Source: Escallonia rubra (Eukaryota; Streptophyta; Magnoliopsida; Escalloniales; Escalloniaceae). Taken from it: 64,000 nucleotides of DNA. The stretch is taken from contig JAVXUO010000938.1 in NCBI GenBank assembly GCA_033065855.1, positions 1-64,000 of the forward strand, written 5' to 3'. The notes beneath the pieces are model-generated. The model did no database searches. It was not told where the DNA came from and saw nothing but the letters and a program-made list of their open reading frames with translations. Shown in pieces: positions 33,268 through 45,935 of this stretch. The position numbers were made by a program, and so were the translations under genes. Every line of letters begins with the position of its first letter. Position 1 is the stretch's first letter.

Positions 33268-34748
33268 AACTAATCATAAGTTGGCATGGTGGCCTTGGTT
33301 TCAAGAAGATGCAGGACTTTAATATGACCCTCGTAGCAAAAACAGGTTGGTCCCTCCTTACCAAACCAAATTCTCTTTGGGCACAAATTATGAGATCTAA
33401 ATACTTGCGAGGAACTCCATTTCTTGACCACATTCCAAAGAATTCTGCTTCGTGAACCTGGAAAGGGTTTTGCAAAAGTAAGAAACTACTTGAGAAAGGA
33501 ATGGGTTATATCATTGGAGATGGCAGGTCAACCAATATCTGGAAGGATGCTTGGATTCCCTTCCATGAAGGTTTTGTGCCCGCAAAGACCATGGCATCTA
33601 ATCCCAACATTTCTTTGGTAGCAGATCTAATTTCCTCCGGTGACAAATGTTGGAACATGGAAAAAATTCAGCTGCTTTTTGACTCAGCCACTATAGAAGC
33701 AATCAAGAAAATCCAAATCCCTTCTAGTCAATCCCAAGATCTAATAGCTTAGACCCCCAACAAGAAAGGCAGATTCACTACAAAATCTGCCTACCTCAAG
33801 GACAATGAACTCAAGTTCATTCCGAACTCGGCTTTCCCTCCCCTATTTTGGAAAAAAGTTTGGTCTGCAAATATTTTGGAACGCCACAAAATCTTGATAT
33901 GGGAATAGCTTGAAATATCCTCCCTTTTCGGCAATCAATGGCCAATTATAATGTCGAAATAGACCCAAGTTGCCCTCTTTGCAATCATCCATCTGAAACA
34001 ACAACTCATTTGTTCATAAATTGCAACATGACCAGACTTTTGTGGGCTGCTTCACCTTCGGGTTTTTGTCCCCATCAAGTTATGGAGTGTCAAATCCAAT
34101 GGCTAAATTTTAACCCCCTGGTCTACCTTCAGAAGATCAAATCAGATATACTCTGTTTGCTACAACTCTCATGGACTTGGTTTGGATGGTAAGGAACAAG
34201 AAACTCCATGATCAGTTTTCTTTTAATCCTCTATCTTTGGCAGATAGCATCATCTCCTCAGCCCACAACTATTTTTTAGCAAATGCAAAATCTAAAGAAT
34301 CGAAGGAACCTAGTAGTTGTTGGTCTCCCCCTCCCCCCCGATTGGATGGAGCAAAATTAATTTTGACGCGGCAATACGGGGAGATAAAGCATGTTTGGCG
34401 ATTCTTTGTAGAAACTCGAATGGGGAATGTGAATTTGGCAATACGTCTTTGATTGATGCAAAGGAACCAGAGTTAGCAGAAGCCATGGCAGCACTCCTCG
34501 CTATTCGGACAGAAGATTCCAAAAGCCTTCTTGTGAAGCTGCCCAACTGGGATTTTGTGCATACTCCCAGAATAGCTAACAAAGTAGCTCACAATCTTGC
34601 TGCTTTAGCTTTCTTTTGTAAGCATTTTAACTTTGTTCCTCCTTCGTCCAATCTTTTGTTAAATTTGGAAGAAGATAGGAACAATGCTGTATAGTCTTTC
34701 CTATTTGGTTTTTTTTCAATGCAAGATCTTTCTAACCAAAAAAAAAAG
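33268..34748 (+). mobile_element. 5'-truncated LINE remnant: RT end, zinc-binding region, RNase H
   Basis: Across shifting frames the plus strand gives GGLGFKKMQDFNMTLVAK (end of reverse transcriptase), GMGYIIGDGRSTNIWKDAWI, a zinc-binding segment DPSCPLCNHPSETTTHLFIN, and an RNase H part beginning WSKINFDAAIRGDKACLA and continuing to TPRIANKVAHNLAALAFF. Several stops and frameshifts make it inactive, and the RNase H middle is deleted. It ends in an A-rich tract at about 34737-34748. Confidence 0.85.
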
Positions 34749-36639
34749 ACACTCAATGCGCAGCTAATTTTATGCACTAGGTCCAGTTATATTTAGCTGC
34801 TCAGTTGGTGGCAATAGCAACAATCGGAGTGCAAAGGCTACCCAATACTAAAGTGGTCTGAATTCTCTGATCCACCTTTTTGGACTCGATCACATCTTGG
34901 TTCAGTGCCCTTATGGGCCCGTAGCTCGACTCTGACTGGGCCGACTTATATGGGCTCACTCAAGACAAAAACGGGTAAAGCTGGAGTCAACCGAGTCCGG
35001 TACCTGGACCTAAAGATTATGAACTACACAACGCAAGTATTGTAGCCCAAGGCCCAGTAGTTAATGGTCTCTGTCCTCTAATTCGGTTGCTAATATTTCA
35101 AACTGCAACACTCAAGTATTTTGCCTCATAATGCAAGGGGAGTTTAATACTTTTATCTTTTCGGATGAATTTTAGTTGCAACTCGGATCGTAAAAAGAAT
35201 GTCTACGAACTCTCGTATAGCAATAACAAACGGTTCCTATACATGCTTGTTGACATTTCTGTTAAGACTTTCGGCCACAATGCGTAACAACATTTTTGTA
35301 GCATCACTAAACAAATGACACTAGAAACATTCACCAACAATGTATTTTTGCTAAACGAGAGCTCTGTAGGCATCCTTCGGGATTGACATGCATTCCACGA
35401 TTTTTTCCTCTATGCTAAGGCTCAAATGTTAAAAATCTAGAGTTGTTCGGTACGTTCAAAGGTAAATTGATACAGTTATTAAACGTCGCAATCAGATAAT
35501 TAGGGACGAAACTTGCTTTTGGGTCTAGCTATGACTAATTACAAGTGTACCATGTCGATGTCGGCTGAAAATTGCATGTAAAATGTACACGGAAATGCAA
35601 CATTCATTGTATCCTTGGTCAAGGGCGACTCTACGTAGTGCTTAAGGGCCGATGGCCTCTATGGACTTCTTTAACGTATGAATGGCATTGTGCATCATAA
35701 GATAAAGAGTACAAATCATGATTTTAGTGTAAAGTCAAACCGTTGCTTTTCTGATTTAGATAGGTTGATGTCGGTCTTCAACCTCACCGCCGACCAATAG
35801 TAATTGTTGTACCTATCAGGGTCTATGACCGGAGCTTGTAACGATGTGATCGGTTTGCTTGTTATTCGACGCAAAAGTACCGTATCTTTTTGCATCATTT
35901 AGAGGATTTTTTTTAAAAAAATATATTTTGAAACTATTGATTATATATTCTTTACACTCTTTCGGTCGTTAGAAATTACTTTGTTCGATGAGTTTAATTT
36001 AACCTTTTAACGATAAATAAAAATAATGAATTAACATGTTTAAGAATAAAAATAGTATCTTCATTCTCTATTAATATATATAGAGAATATTTTTGGCTAC
36101 AACAATTTTTTATTTTAAATATTATTGGCTTTAATTTGCTTATGGTTTTTGATTAAATGGATACCATTCAGGGCGATCAGCAGCTGCGGTAGCCTATAGT
36201 TTTAAGCTGTAAATTACGGAAAGGAAATCATTCCAACACATACACAAATATCTTGAGTTACAACTGATCACAACAATAAAGGGCTAAATCGAATGCATTT
36301 TTTAAAAATTCCACATCGATTATAACATGAAGATTGAGTTTGAGTCCTATAAATTGAGCATGCTTTTGAATTGAACTCAAAGTAACATCAAAGCGAAATT
36401 GAACATCAGGCTTTAATAACTTTTACTACTAGTAGCGATGATAATGGTTTATGTAATAAAGACATCAACTATCATCCTTGTATCGTGGAAATACAGAAAG
36501 CCATCTCTTCTATATAAACTGCAAGTCTGTCCATACTCTATATAAACAAATGAATAAATCGAAATAGACAAGATGTGTAACAAAGGAACAATAAAAAGTC
36601 AACCACTAGGCTAGAGAACTGAAGGGTATGAAGAATCTA
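34749..36639. other. AT-rich intergenic region
   Basis: No gene is recognised. 35170-35340 resembles the MITE family seen at 39168 and 40035 but is too decayed to bound. The rest includes the presumed 3' flank of the zinc-finger gene that ends at 36640. Confidence 0.4.
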
Positions 36640-37146
36640 TCACAAGTGACAATCAACCATGGCTGCAACTTTCCCGGGCTGAAACTCCAAGCCATTCTCA
36701 AAAGGGGTCAAGTTCAAATCCAGGCACAAAACCCTCCTACAGCTATTGGATTTCTTCACGAGAGGGAAGACTTGTTTGGTAGGCAAAGGCGTAGAAGGCT
36801 GGTTGATCTCGTCCGAGCCGGCTCTGTGGCGTCTCATGTGACCTCCCAACGCTTGCCCTATCGCAAACTCTAGCCCACAGATGGAGCACTCGTGCGTCTT
36901 CGGTTTAGCCGGCTGCGAGCAGCTGTTCAGATGCAAGTCCTCTCCCATCAGCCTCGGCTTCTTGTGACTCGCCCGGTGGCCACCGAGAGCTTGGAACGAC
37001 GGGAACTGCCGGTTACACGTCTTGCACTCGAAGACACGACTCGGAATGCTGCTTGCGGCATCGTACTGGCCTCCCCGAGAGAGCGTCATCAAGCAGTTCG
37101 CCATGGCTGTTAAGCTATCAGCCTCTCCATCTCTGCCTCTCTTCAT
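36640..37146 (-). CDS. C2H2 zinc-finger repressor, ZAT11/12-like (copy A)
   Basis: Intronless, 168 aa from ATG 37146 (MKRGRDG); an in-frame ATG five codons upstream (37161) is less like the family. Two plant-type zinc fingers at residues 41-61 (CKTCNRQFPSFQALGGHRASH) and 87-107, both with QALGGH, are followed by an EAR repression motif, LDLNL, at 142-146. This is the C1-2i class of stress-response repressors, nuclear and expected to recruit TOPLESS-type corepressors. The C-terminus (GKVAAMVDCHL) agrees with the usual ending of ZAT11-type proteins, in contrast to copy B at 56323. A TATA-like site and two TTGACT boxes lie 130-180 bp upstream. Confidence 0.92.
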   Translation of the reverse strand: MKRGRDGEADSLTAMANCLMTLSRGGQYDAASSIPSRVFECKTCNRQFPSFQALGGHRASHKKPRLMGEDLHLNSCSQPAKPKTHECSICGLEFAIGQALGGHMRRHRAGSDEINQPSTPLPTKQVFPLVKKSNSCRRVLCLDLNLTPFENGLEFQPGKVAAMVDCHL

Positions 37147-37272
37147 GCCCAAAAACACCATGACAAGATCAAATTATAAGTAAAAAACTAGGGTTTTAGT
37201 TCGCTCTTTGGGATGTTTCAGCGTGAATAAAAGTTAGGTTTTGTTTGAATGTTGAAGGAGATGGGATATCCT

Positions 37273-37323
37273 CTACTTATATAGGGTTGATAAGGTGGCG
37301 AGTATTGACTTATTCAGTTGACT
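37273..37323 (-). promoter_or_regulatory. TATA box and paired W-boxes of zinc-finger copy A
   Basis: On the minus strand, CTATATAAGTAG (37284-37273) is TATA-like, about 130 bp before ATG 37146. Just upstream, TTGACT appears at 37305-37310 and 37318-37323 (plus-strand reading). TTGAC is the core bound by WRKY factors. Both elements are kept in copy B. Confidence 0.6.
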
Positions 37324-38104
37324 AGTATCGCACACTTGAAATCACGAGAATGCCCTCCCTTGTTGTGTGGGATATTGAGGTTTCATATATGGTGAGGCTG
37401 GTAATTATGGGAAGAAGTGGAGGGTAGAAAGGGAGATTGAGAAGGTGAGAAAATGTGAGCCGTCATGGACCACGTAAGCCTGACTGACTGACTCGCTACT
37501 TACTTCGTGGAACTTTCAATCTTCTGGAAAAAGGGATGGTTTGTAGTATGAACTCGGAAAGTGACCTAGTAAAGGAAATCCTAACACTCTTTGACTCTGA
37601 ATTCCAGTGATTGGCGGCCTTTTACTACATAACACCTCGTCATGCTAATATGTTTATGTTTTCGTTAGAAAATATTAAGCGGTGTATGAGGCGACTGACA
37701 CGAGTAGCAGTACTTGAGCCCGCCTCTTCGGGTGCGTAAAAGACATATATATTCACCCTCAGAAAGAGGACTCAAAATATCTCACATAATTTTGAATGAT
37801 AAGTTTTTGCTGTAATCGGGACAAAGTTCCTCCAACTGCCTGTTCAGCGAGAAATATTGCTGCCAAAACTCAATATTGACATTTGTATATTGCCACTAAT
37901 TGTGGGACTGGCGCTAATTATACTGTTACTAGGCTTGCCACCCAAGCCAAGAGTAGCAAATATACATCGCTGAAAGGTGCGTCACAGAAGGTTGGTGTTT
38001 TAACTTCCAATACCTATTACTTTTTAAGCTAATCTATCGAGTTTAAAATCAAGGGAGGAAATATTTCTTGATCAACTCCATAATTTGCTCTCCAACTCCT
38101 CGTT

Positions 38105-38225
38105 TTTTTTTTTTTGAATAAACAGAACTGCAATTTATATGGCTCGTTGGTACGAGGATTCGAACTCAGGATCTCGAGGTCATACCTTAAGGCCCTTTAT
38201 CATTCCACCATCCCTTGGGGTTTCT
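38105..38225 (-). mobile_element. SINE with 14-bp target duplication
   Basis: On the minus strand this is a tRNA-like element: box A-like TGGTGGAATGA, box B GAGTTCGAATCC, and an A-tail (the T-run at 38105-38115 on the plus strand). Identical TCCAACTCCTCGTT copies flank it (38091-38104 and 38226-38239). Unit B has the undisrupted site near 57970-58010 (GCTCTTCAACCCCTCGTTCG), so the insertion came after the duplication. Confidence 0.88.
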
Positions 38226-39167
38226 TCCAACTCCTCGTTAGCAAAAAAGGAAGCTGAAGAGCATATAATGAAGTGGGAATAGCATTCTCATATCATCAAC
38301 TACGAGTATCTCATAAATACGAATTAATCCAAATATTTTTTTTCATGATAATCCCGAGATTTGCGGACAGCATCACTGCTCCATAAGCCAAGGGCCTGTA
38401 ACATGCCTCTTGTTATGGTTCTATAGTACGTTATTATTATGTCACTAGAAGAACAGCTCTTTTTTAGTCTTCAAAAGAGGCAATGGAGACGCACCATATG
38501 TGTTCAAATACGTCATAAGACTGCTGCGAATAAATAAGAGTAGAAAGCTGAATAATCTTCATAATCCGTACTTTCACACAAGTCACGGACAACTGGTGTT
38601 GGGTTTACGTATCGTCCACTACATTGTGTTATCCAGTTTTCCGGTTCAGAGCAGGGTTGTTGAGCAAGCTATATCTCTGTAAACAAATTGTGCCGTGGGT
38701 TGGTGATTTAAGAAATGGTTTTCTCATGCTGTGTGTACTTTGAACTTGGAATTTGCCAATATTTAGATGTGCAAAGGGTGTTGAGGAAGAAAACTGCAAC
38801 TACCAGGCTGCTGGTCAACTAGTGCCATGAGGTCTTAATTTACTCAAGCTGTAAGGAAAAGCTTTTGTCCTGTAAAAGTCCTTCCTCTCCCTAATTACCA
38901 AAAAAACAGGTCCTTTTTTTTTTTTCCCCAGCACAATGGATGTAGTTCTTATATGCAAAGTCCTCGCTTTTGCAGTTGCGTGGCAGTGTTTCATTGCACC
39001 CGGCTCGAGTGACGTGCGCTTATTGATTGTCAATATATCATGCATTTATAAAGAGGTTGAAGCTCCCTGAACTTGTCGTTTGATGCAGGGTTGATCCTAC
39101 TGTTTTGGCGAAAACAAGAAGATACACAGTATTTTTGCCATAACGATATTAATTTATGGGAAAAGGT

Positions 39168-39372
39168 TTGTCTGCTATCCGGGTTGTAGAAAGATACCTA
39201 CGAACCCCCATATGGCAATAATGAATTGTCGTTGAGTGTTAGTGACGCTAAAAATGTGGTGTTAAGAATTGACGTTGAAAGTATCTGTAGAAAAACCTCT
39301 AAAAATATTTAGTGACTATTAATTGTCATTATACAGGGACTACACGTACCTTCCTACAATCCGCGTAGCAGG
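39168..39372. mobile_element. MITE-like element, same family as 12667
   Basis: Inverted ends: GGTTGTAGAAAGATACCTAC on the left and GTACCTTCCTACAATCCGCG on the right. The interior has CTAAAAATATTTAGTGAC. No ORF. Confidence 0.6.
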
Positions 39373-40034
39373 AATTTTTTTTTCCTAATTAATGTAGAAT
39401 TGATTTTATCTCCAGAGTCTGCTGGCCATGGTAACATGAACAAAAATAGTAAGAATGTTCTACATTGCAATACGTGTATGTAGTGGCAATATTCTTTGCA
39501 CAAGTTGATAAGCTCCAACTAGAAGTAGGTCAAACTAAAACTTCCATCACGAAAACTTTCTCCATAACGTACCAAACTAAATTTAATTAGGGCTTTTCTT
39601 TGAGAGTTTCTAGGGTCAGAAAACACTAGAAGCTGTCAATGGAGTGCTTCTTGAAGGTTTGGGTGGCAAGCGTTGACTCAAAACAGTTGAATGGACATCA
39701 TCATTGAGTTATGTTAAGCAAAACTGCACTTCTTTTTGGAAAAAAGATTGTGAGCCGTCATGCACCCACGCACGAGTGACCGCATAGCTTAGTCACCGCG
39801 AACCTTCCAAGAATCCTACAAATTTGTAGAAATTTTGCCAGTGTGAACAAATTAAACCTAACATTTGACCCCCAATATCAATAATCAACACGGATTGTAT
39901 AACTTGCTTCTTACTAGCGTGCCTTCTTTGTTTCACACACTCCCTAGGATGACAGCGAAGTCTTCTCATGATGCGCGTGTGAGAGAGAGATGTCTTATCC
40001 TATGTTCAAGCGAGAAATAAAGGATAAGTTTTTG

Positions 40035-40240
40035 TTGCCGCTCAGATTATAATTAAGAAGATACTTGTAACACTATGTTATAATGATAATTAATACTCGT
40101 TGAATTTTTTTGCTGATTTTTTTATTAACACTTTCAATGACAATTCTTAGCAGTACTTTTAGTGTCACTAAAAATATTTAAAGACAATTAGTTATCACTA
40201 TATGAGGGATTCTAGGTATCTTCCTATCATTCAGGTTGCA
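40035..40240. mobile_element. MITE-like element, same family
   Basis: Contains AAGAAGATACTTGTAACACT on the left and TAGGTATCTTCCTATCATTC on the right, with AAAATATTTAAAGACAATTA inside. The corresponding place in unit B is the copy near 59515. Confidence 0.55.
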
Positions 40241-40427
40241 CCAAAAAAAAAAAATTCAGAAATAACTTGTGATCAAATAATAAAAAATCTTGATGATTTA
40301 AAAGTAACGATTGCTAAAATAGAAAAGCACCAGGGAATGACTCAAATGGAAAAGTATGTCTTATCCACTTTTCACAGGAAAAGTTTCTCTGGCAATGTGA
40401 AATGAAAAATATATGGCTCCTACTCCG

Positions 40428-40628
40428 GTCAAATGAATCTTCCTCCTACCTTCTATATAGCAACAATTAGTCACTAAATGTCTCTAGTGACTTTTATTTA
40501 GTGACACTAAAAAAATTCTGTTAAGAATTGTCGTTAAAAGTGTTAGCAAAAAGTTATTAAAAATATTTAACGACTATTAATTATCACTATATATGAAATT
40601 GAAGAAAAATTCCTACCACCAGGATAGC
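40428..40628. mobile_element. MITE-like element, same family
   Basis: Left TCTTCCTCCTACCTTCTATA and right AAAAATTCCTACCACCAGGA, with the family interior (TTAACGACTATTAATTATCA). About 200 bp from the previous copy. Confidence 0.5.
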
Positions 40629-41059
40629 AGTCAAAGTTTGTTCATATGAAATTACCAACATAACTACCAAGGTGACTAGTCAAACACTCAAGCGTGAAGT
40701 TCCGGTCGCTATGAGAAAAGTATAATTAATGCTTGTTTAGTTTTCATTTGTTGTAATGCCATCAGCTTTATATAGAGATGTACTTCATGTACTACAGTGA
40801 AGTGTATATAGATAGATGAAGTGCCATCAGCTTTAACGGAAGTATCAAAAGAGCTACCCTAGATTATATGAGTAGACAATAAGTTACAAAAGAGTGCGTT
40901 CCTTTATGATACCATTGAACTCAATTACGCTTTTAGTGATAGACTTTCTTGCTACGGTGTTTTGGCGATGGAAAACTTTGTGAATGTTTTAGCAATGTAT
41001 TGGACCACTAGCAACAGATTTTTTTGGTGCCATAGGTTGACTTTAGATGATTTGTAACT

Positions 41060-43572
41060 GGCGAATTATAGTTAAAATGTACATCAAAGTGCGATTTTGA
41101 CTCTCTAATGTTAAAAAATGTGTACTAAACTTACTGCCGCTAACGAAAGTGCGCACATCAGACGATTTCTTTCAACTTAACCTTACTTTTAGGTGAGAAT
41201 TGTTTGCACCTAGAATCATATTTTTAAAGACCAAAATAACCTTTTGACCTCGTATAAGGCAAATTCATCCAAATAATTGCCTAAAATTATCCAGATTTCT
41301 CCCATTTTTGTGTTCCCTCGTTTACAAACCCTAAAACTCCGTTCGTTTCTTTGTATTCATTTTCATGTTTTTCTCTACAATGTTTTTTGGCGATCATTCT
41401 CAAACACTATTCATCAACTATATGCAAATGTATAATAAAGTTTAACCACCCTTGGACTTACACATGTGTTCAGTTCAAATTAAATGAAGGAGTTTTTATA
41501 CTTTCAATTATTAAATTAAAAACAATTCATTATCATTTATACTTTCTGAAAAAATGGTATCTAACACAAGTTAGTTTGTGTATTGCCTTCTTTTATAAAA
41601 AGGTACCTTTCTTGCATTTTCGGAAGCATCTAAAGCAAAGAAAATGGCAACCAAATAAAACGTAAAAAATTGGAAAGGGGATTCAGAGTAAGAAAAGTGG
41701 ACAAGGAGTTGTTACCAAATTTTTTTTTTTTTTTTTGAGAAAGCAGCCGAAGCTACTCCTCGACATAATTCCGTTACTAAAGAGTGCACTTGACACCACA
41801 ACCACCCATAGTCACTACCACCAACCCAAATCTCCTCTCTCTCCGTATGATTGACCACAATGCACAACCCATGCACATCCATTTCCAGCCACCATGTGTG
41901 GAGAGGAAGAGCTTAGCTGATCTAGGACATATGGAGCTATATATGCATAACAATCTAACATTAACATCTCCCCCTCAAACTTAAGGTGGTAGACATGAAA
42001 CCATCTTAAGTTTGTAGGTTAAGGATCAGTGCTAATTTTGAGGTGAGTGACAACCTTTCAGAGCATTGAGATCCAAATGTAGATAAAAGAGTGAAACAGA
42101 TGATCCATGTGATGCCTGAGTGAATCAACGGCTATTAGCGAACCCAGAGTACAAATCCAGAAACCAAGAGATTGGAGGTCCTGGGGCGGTTTTTAGTAAT
42201 CCTTGAGGACAGGTCCAGAGACAAAGGAATTAGACGTCCTGGGGCGGTTGGTGAACCCAGAGTACAGATCCAACCACCAAGAGATTGGACATCTTTGGTA
42301 GTTTCCGGTGATCCTTGAGGACAGATCCAGCAACCAAGGAATTTGAGGGCAGTTTCTGGTGAAACAAGAGGACAAATCCAGCGACTAAATGATTGTAGGT
42401 CCTTGGGCGGTTTCTGGTGATCCGAGAGGATAGATTCAGCAACCAAGGGATCGGAGGTCCTGGGACTATTTCTAGTGATCCGGGACAGATCTAGTGACCA
42501 AAAGATTGAAGGTCTTGGGGCGATTGGTGTGGTAAAGATGTCGAGTGACCCAAGTAAATGAAGGTCCTTGATAAATTCTAAAAATCCCAAGTAAGGTCTG
42601 GTAACCAAGAGACCTAAATCTTGGCATAATTTCCACTGGCCTGAGGTTGATATCCAACGACCACGGTGAATGACAATCTTGGCATGATTGTACAGATCCA
42701 TGGTGTAATTGAAATGGTGGATACAAAGATCTATATATAGAGCAGAATGAGGGGGAATTGTGTGGAGAGGAAGGGCCTAGCTTATCTAGGACCTATGGAG
42801 CTATATATACATAACAATTTAACATTAACACACCAGAACCGCAATCCTGCCGCCACAACTAACCCCCAAACGCACCAAGTATGACCACCATAAATCCACC
42901 CACACCCATCTTCGACCACCATAACAAGCAATCATGCCACCAAAACCAACCCCCAAATGCACTACCTACCACCACCACAAGTCCACCCATGAGAACCTGC
43001 ATCAAGACCACTTGCCACAACTAACCCATCAAACACAATATCCACTTTTCTATGTGAAAATCTTTGGTGCAAACACCCATGGATCTGAAAATCACGACAC
43101 CGACGCGAGTTGTACACTTAGTATTGTGGCGATGGTCGCTAAATGCTTTGGTATGATGGTACCATGGTGTTGGGTTAGGTAGTTGCGGTCTAGTAGCTGG
43201 TGCTTCGGGGTGGTGCTTGATATTGGAGGTTGTAACGGCGACATTAGTGTGACGTTCGGTAGTGGTTCGGTGGCAGTGGTCGAATGCTTCTCGTGACGGG
43301 GGTGGTTGGTAACCGTGGTGAATGATGGGGTTTATTGGATCGGAGTGTTGGACCTTAATTGAAGTGAAAATGGGAAGTGAAGATTTTACAATTCTTAAAG
43401 TAAGTAAAACGGAACTGTGAGGGTAATTACGTCTTTTCAATAATTCATTAACAGTTTTGGTTAGTTTGTGCACTTTTCATTAGTGGGAGTAGGTTTAGTA
43501 AACATTTTTTTTTAACTTCAGCACCAAATTGCAAATTTATGTTATTATAGGGAACTAAATTGCATTTTCACC
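41060..43572. mobile_element. MULE-like non-autonomous element, perfect 9-bp target duplication
   Basis: TTTGTAACT occurs directly at both edges (41051-41059 and 43573-43581). Terminal sequences are long, imperfect inverted repeats; for example AAAATGTGTACTAAACTTAC on the left corresponds to the reverse complement of GTAGGTTTAGTAAACATTTT on the right. The interior has a tandem GAxCCAGxxACCAAG-type repeat (42140-42700) and CCACC/GGTGG-rich DNA, with no recognisable protein. A shortened relative in unit B covers 62870-63705. Confidence 0.7.
42140..42700. repeat. Degenerate tandem repeats, about 60 bp, inside the MULE-like element
   Basis: Roughly eight units, each with GACAGATCCAGxxACCAAG and GGTCCTxGGGCGGTTTCTGGTGA-like parts. 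They give long minus-strand open frames with repeated peptides, which I regard as by-products. Confidence 0.65.
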
Positions 43573-44165
43573 TTTGTAACTAATTAATTCAATGCACATA
43601 AAAATATTTAAAAGGCGTGAGTGACCTTTTTTCCTGCTCTTTTCAAGTCAAAGTTAATGCTAATCGAAATGAAGCTAATGAGAAGTAAGTGTGTGGCAAT
43701 ATATGAAAGACAGGGGTGTCCACATATAAACAGTGATAAGCTTTTGCAGCATTGATATTTATTTTCAAAAGCACATTTTAGATTAAATCACCATTACTTT
43801 TAAAAATTAACTTCAAACTGTTTTTAGCAAAATTAGCTTTAAGTTATTATAGATAGTGTTTGATTATAATTTACTGAAATCAGTTTCAATATGAAAATGA
43901 CCAAGAAGGCAATTTACTATTTAAATAAATGATTCTGAAAGTCGTTGCAATTAAAGAGATATTGATACTTTGTCTGGTCGAATAAAAATATAAAAGTACG
44001 ATTAATACATAATTCTCGTTTTCTTGAATTATGATTTATTCAGCTTTTTAGCCTTTGAAAGTTGATTTAATTAGTTTTGTGTCTTTATCAAACGCCTAAT
44101 AATCTGATTAATTCAAGTTTAATTAGATTTGATCATCTCATAATCAATTCCAAACATGCTCTAAT

Positions 44166-44995
44166 AGAAAAGCTGAAAGTGGTTTTAAATAAGAGTCACA
44201 TAAATCCAAGTACTTGAAGGGGTTGAAAACTGTTCTTAGTATGCAGAGCAGATGACCTTAGCTTTTATGGTTTTTACACACTTGGATCTCTAATGAAGTA
44301 AACTTTAGAGTTTTTTCGTTTGTCTTAGCAAAGGAACAATTAGTCGAGCATTGCTGGGTGCATGCAGGAGTTGCAAAACAAGTTGTCATGAAGATGCTTG
44401 AACCGGGCTGGTAGCTCTCAACATAACCAATTTTGTCAAGAATCAGAAAATGACTGCTCGTGGCTGGTTTGGCCATTTGTAGTTTTATAAGCTAAGTCAA
44501 CAAACTAACTACTAGCGATGGTGCAGACACTCAAGGTTCAGCTGAGATTACTTGGAGACTAAGACGAAAAAACAGTAATATTCAACTGGTGTTAATTGCA
44601 ATTGACTTTGATGGAGAGTAGACAATGACTTTGTTCATTTCATGACGTACCACCAGTTTTGTGCAAGTTCTCTCTTCTGATATGACTTGACAAAAATAAA
44701 GATTAAAACACGGAAAATTAATTTTAATACTCCTTACGTCTCACATAAATTAATCATATATATATATATTTTTTAGCCGTCTTACATGAATTTCTCAGTT
44801 TCCAAATTAAAAAACATTTTGTATGTACTTTTACATATTTACCATTTTTATACTTTTTTATTTCATTTCTTCCTCAACATCTAACTCTCCACCAACTCTT
44901 TTTTTTTTCTTTCTCTCCCCGCCCACCTTCTTACACTTTTTTACTCTATTTTTCTCTTCACATTTAACACGCCACTATGTCTATCCCAGACAATA
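44166..44995. other. Intergenic region
   Basis: No gene is supported. A minus-strand frame at 44258-44476 is short and has no known motif. Confidence 0.4.
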
Positions 44996-45935
44996 CCGAT
45001 TCCGACTCCTTTAGGGTATGACTTATTAGCTTGGATCTCCACCTCTAACTCTTCACGCTTATCTCCGCTACGTAATATAATTTTTGTTTCTCTTTGGCTT
45101 ATTTGGAAATCTAGAAACTCTGTTATTTTTCAAAACATTGACTGGTCACCTATAGAAATTTTAAACTAGCGCAGGGTGCTCTGCAACCATTACTGGCATG
45201 ATTTCCGAAAACCTACAACACCCTTTCATCCCATATGCCAGCTCCCTCAACGTATCACCCCATCTACTTCCACTCCCACCTTCCTCTCCTCTCAGCATTG
45301 TTTTTGCCCCGCTCCTAACCTAACACCCTTTCAGTTTTTCTAGGTTTCCATTTCGATTCTCTTTCCCACCATTTTTGTCTCTACATCTTTGTAAAAAATG
45401 CACTCCATTCCTCCCCCTTTAACTTTTTTCATAGAATTTTTTATGCTAACTCCCATAAAGAAGCTGGTCTTAAAAACCTGCTTATTTGTCTCCTTTGGCT
45501 CACCAGATTATCTCTCTCTCATATTTTCCTTTATATTCATGATCTTTTTATTCTATCGGTTATTCAGACCCATAGAGCACCTGATGTTCATTACTCTGGA
45601 CTTTTGAAGGATATTCATTTTGTCCTCAAAGAATACCACTTTATCCAGATATATTTTTGTACAAATGATCAGATCCAGATAGTTAAGGACAAAGCAGAGC
45701 AGCTTTTGACATCATCTGCAGGGATAGTGGACTCCTCAGCGCCTCCTCAATCCTGACGTTTGCATCTTTTAATGCTCTCCTTTTATCTATTTTCATCGTC
45801 TTATAACTCTTACAAACTTTCGATATGGTTGTAATACTTTACTATAACTTTTCTGCCCATGGAAAGTAGTTTCGCTACTCCTGTATCCATGGACGATTTA
45901 CCCCCTCCCCTGTATATATCATCATTCTCATGTTT
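44996..45935 (+). mobile_element. LINE remnant
   Basis: The plus strand encodes ISTSNSSRLSPLRNIIFVSL followed by WLIWKSRNSVIFQNIDWSPI, the usual segment between the zinc-binding and RNase H parts of plant LINEs, then a damaged RNase H end near LLKDIHFVLKEYHFIQIYF. Many stops. Part of it is duplicated at 46954-47300. Confidence 0.6.

Larger units (their letters stand above)
36678..44165. repeat. Segmental duplication unit A
   Basis: Matches unit B (56343 to the window end) in the same order and orientation. It covers the zinc-finger gene, its promoter, CTTGAGTTA/GGTTAGAAAACACT-type spacer DNA, a MITE, and the right half of a MULE-like element. Homology starts at the last codons of the zinc-finger gene (GCTGAAACTCCAAGCC at 36678 and 56343). 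Insertions and deletions break the match, for example a SINE only in A. Confidence 0.85.

Noticed and set aside
38150..38185. tRNA gene (antisense GGATTCGAACTC motif)
   Set aside because: No cloverleaf; the poly(A) tail, flanking 14-bp duplication and empty paralogous site show a SINE.
42135..42726. Minus-strand 188-codon frame near 42 kb
   Set aside because: Built from degenerate tandem repeats; three overlapping frames carry similar repeated peptides.
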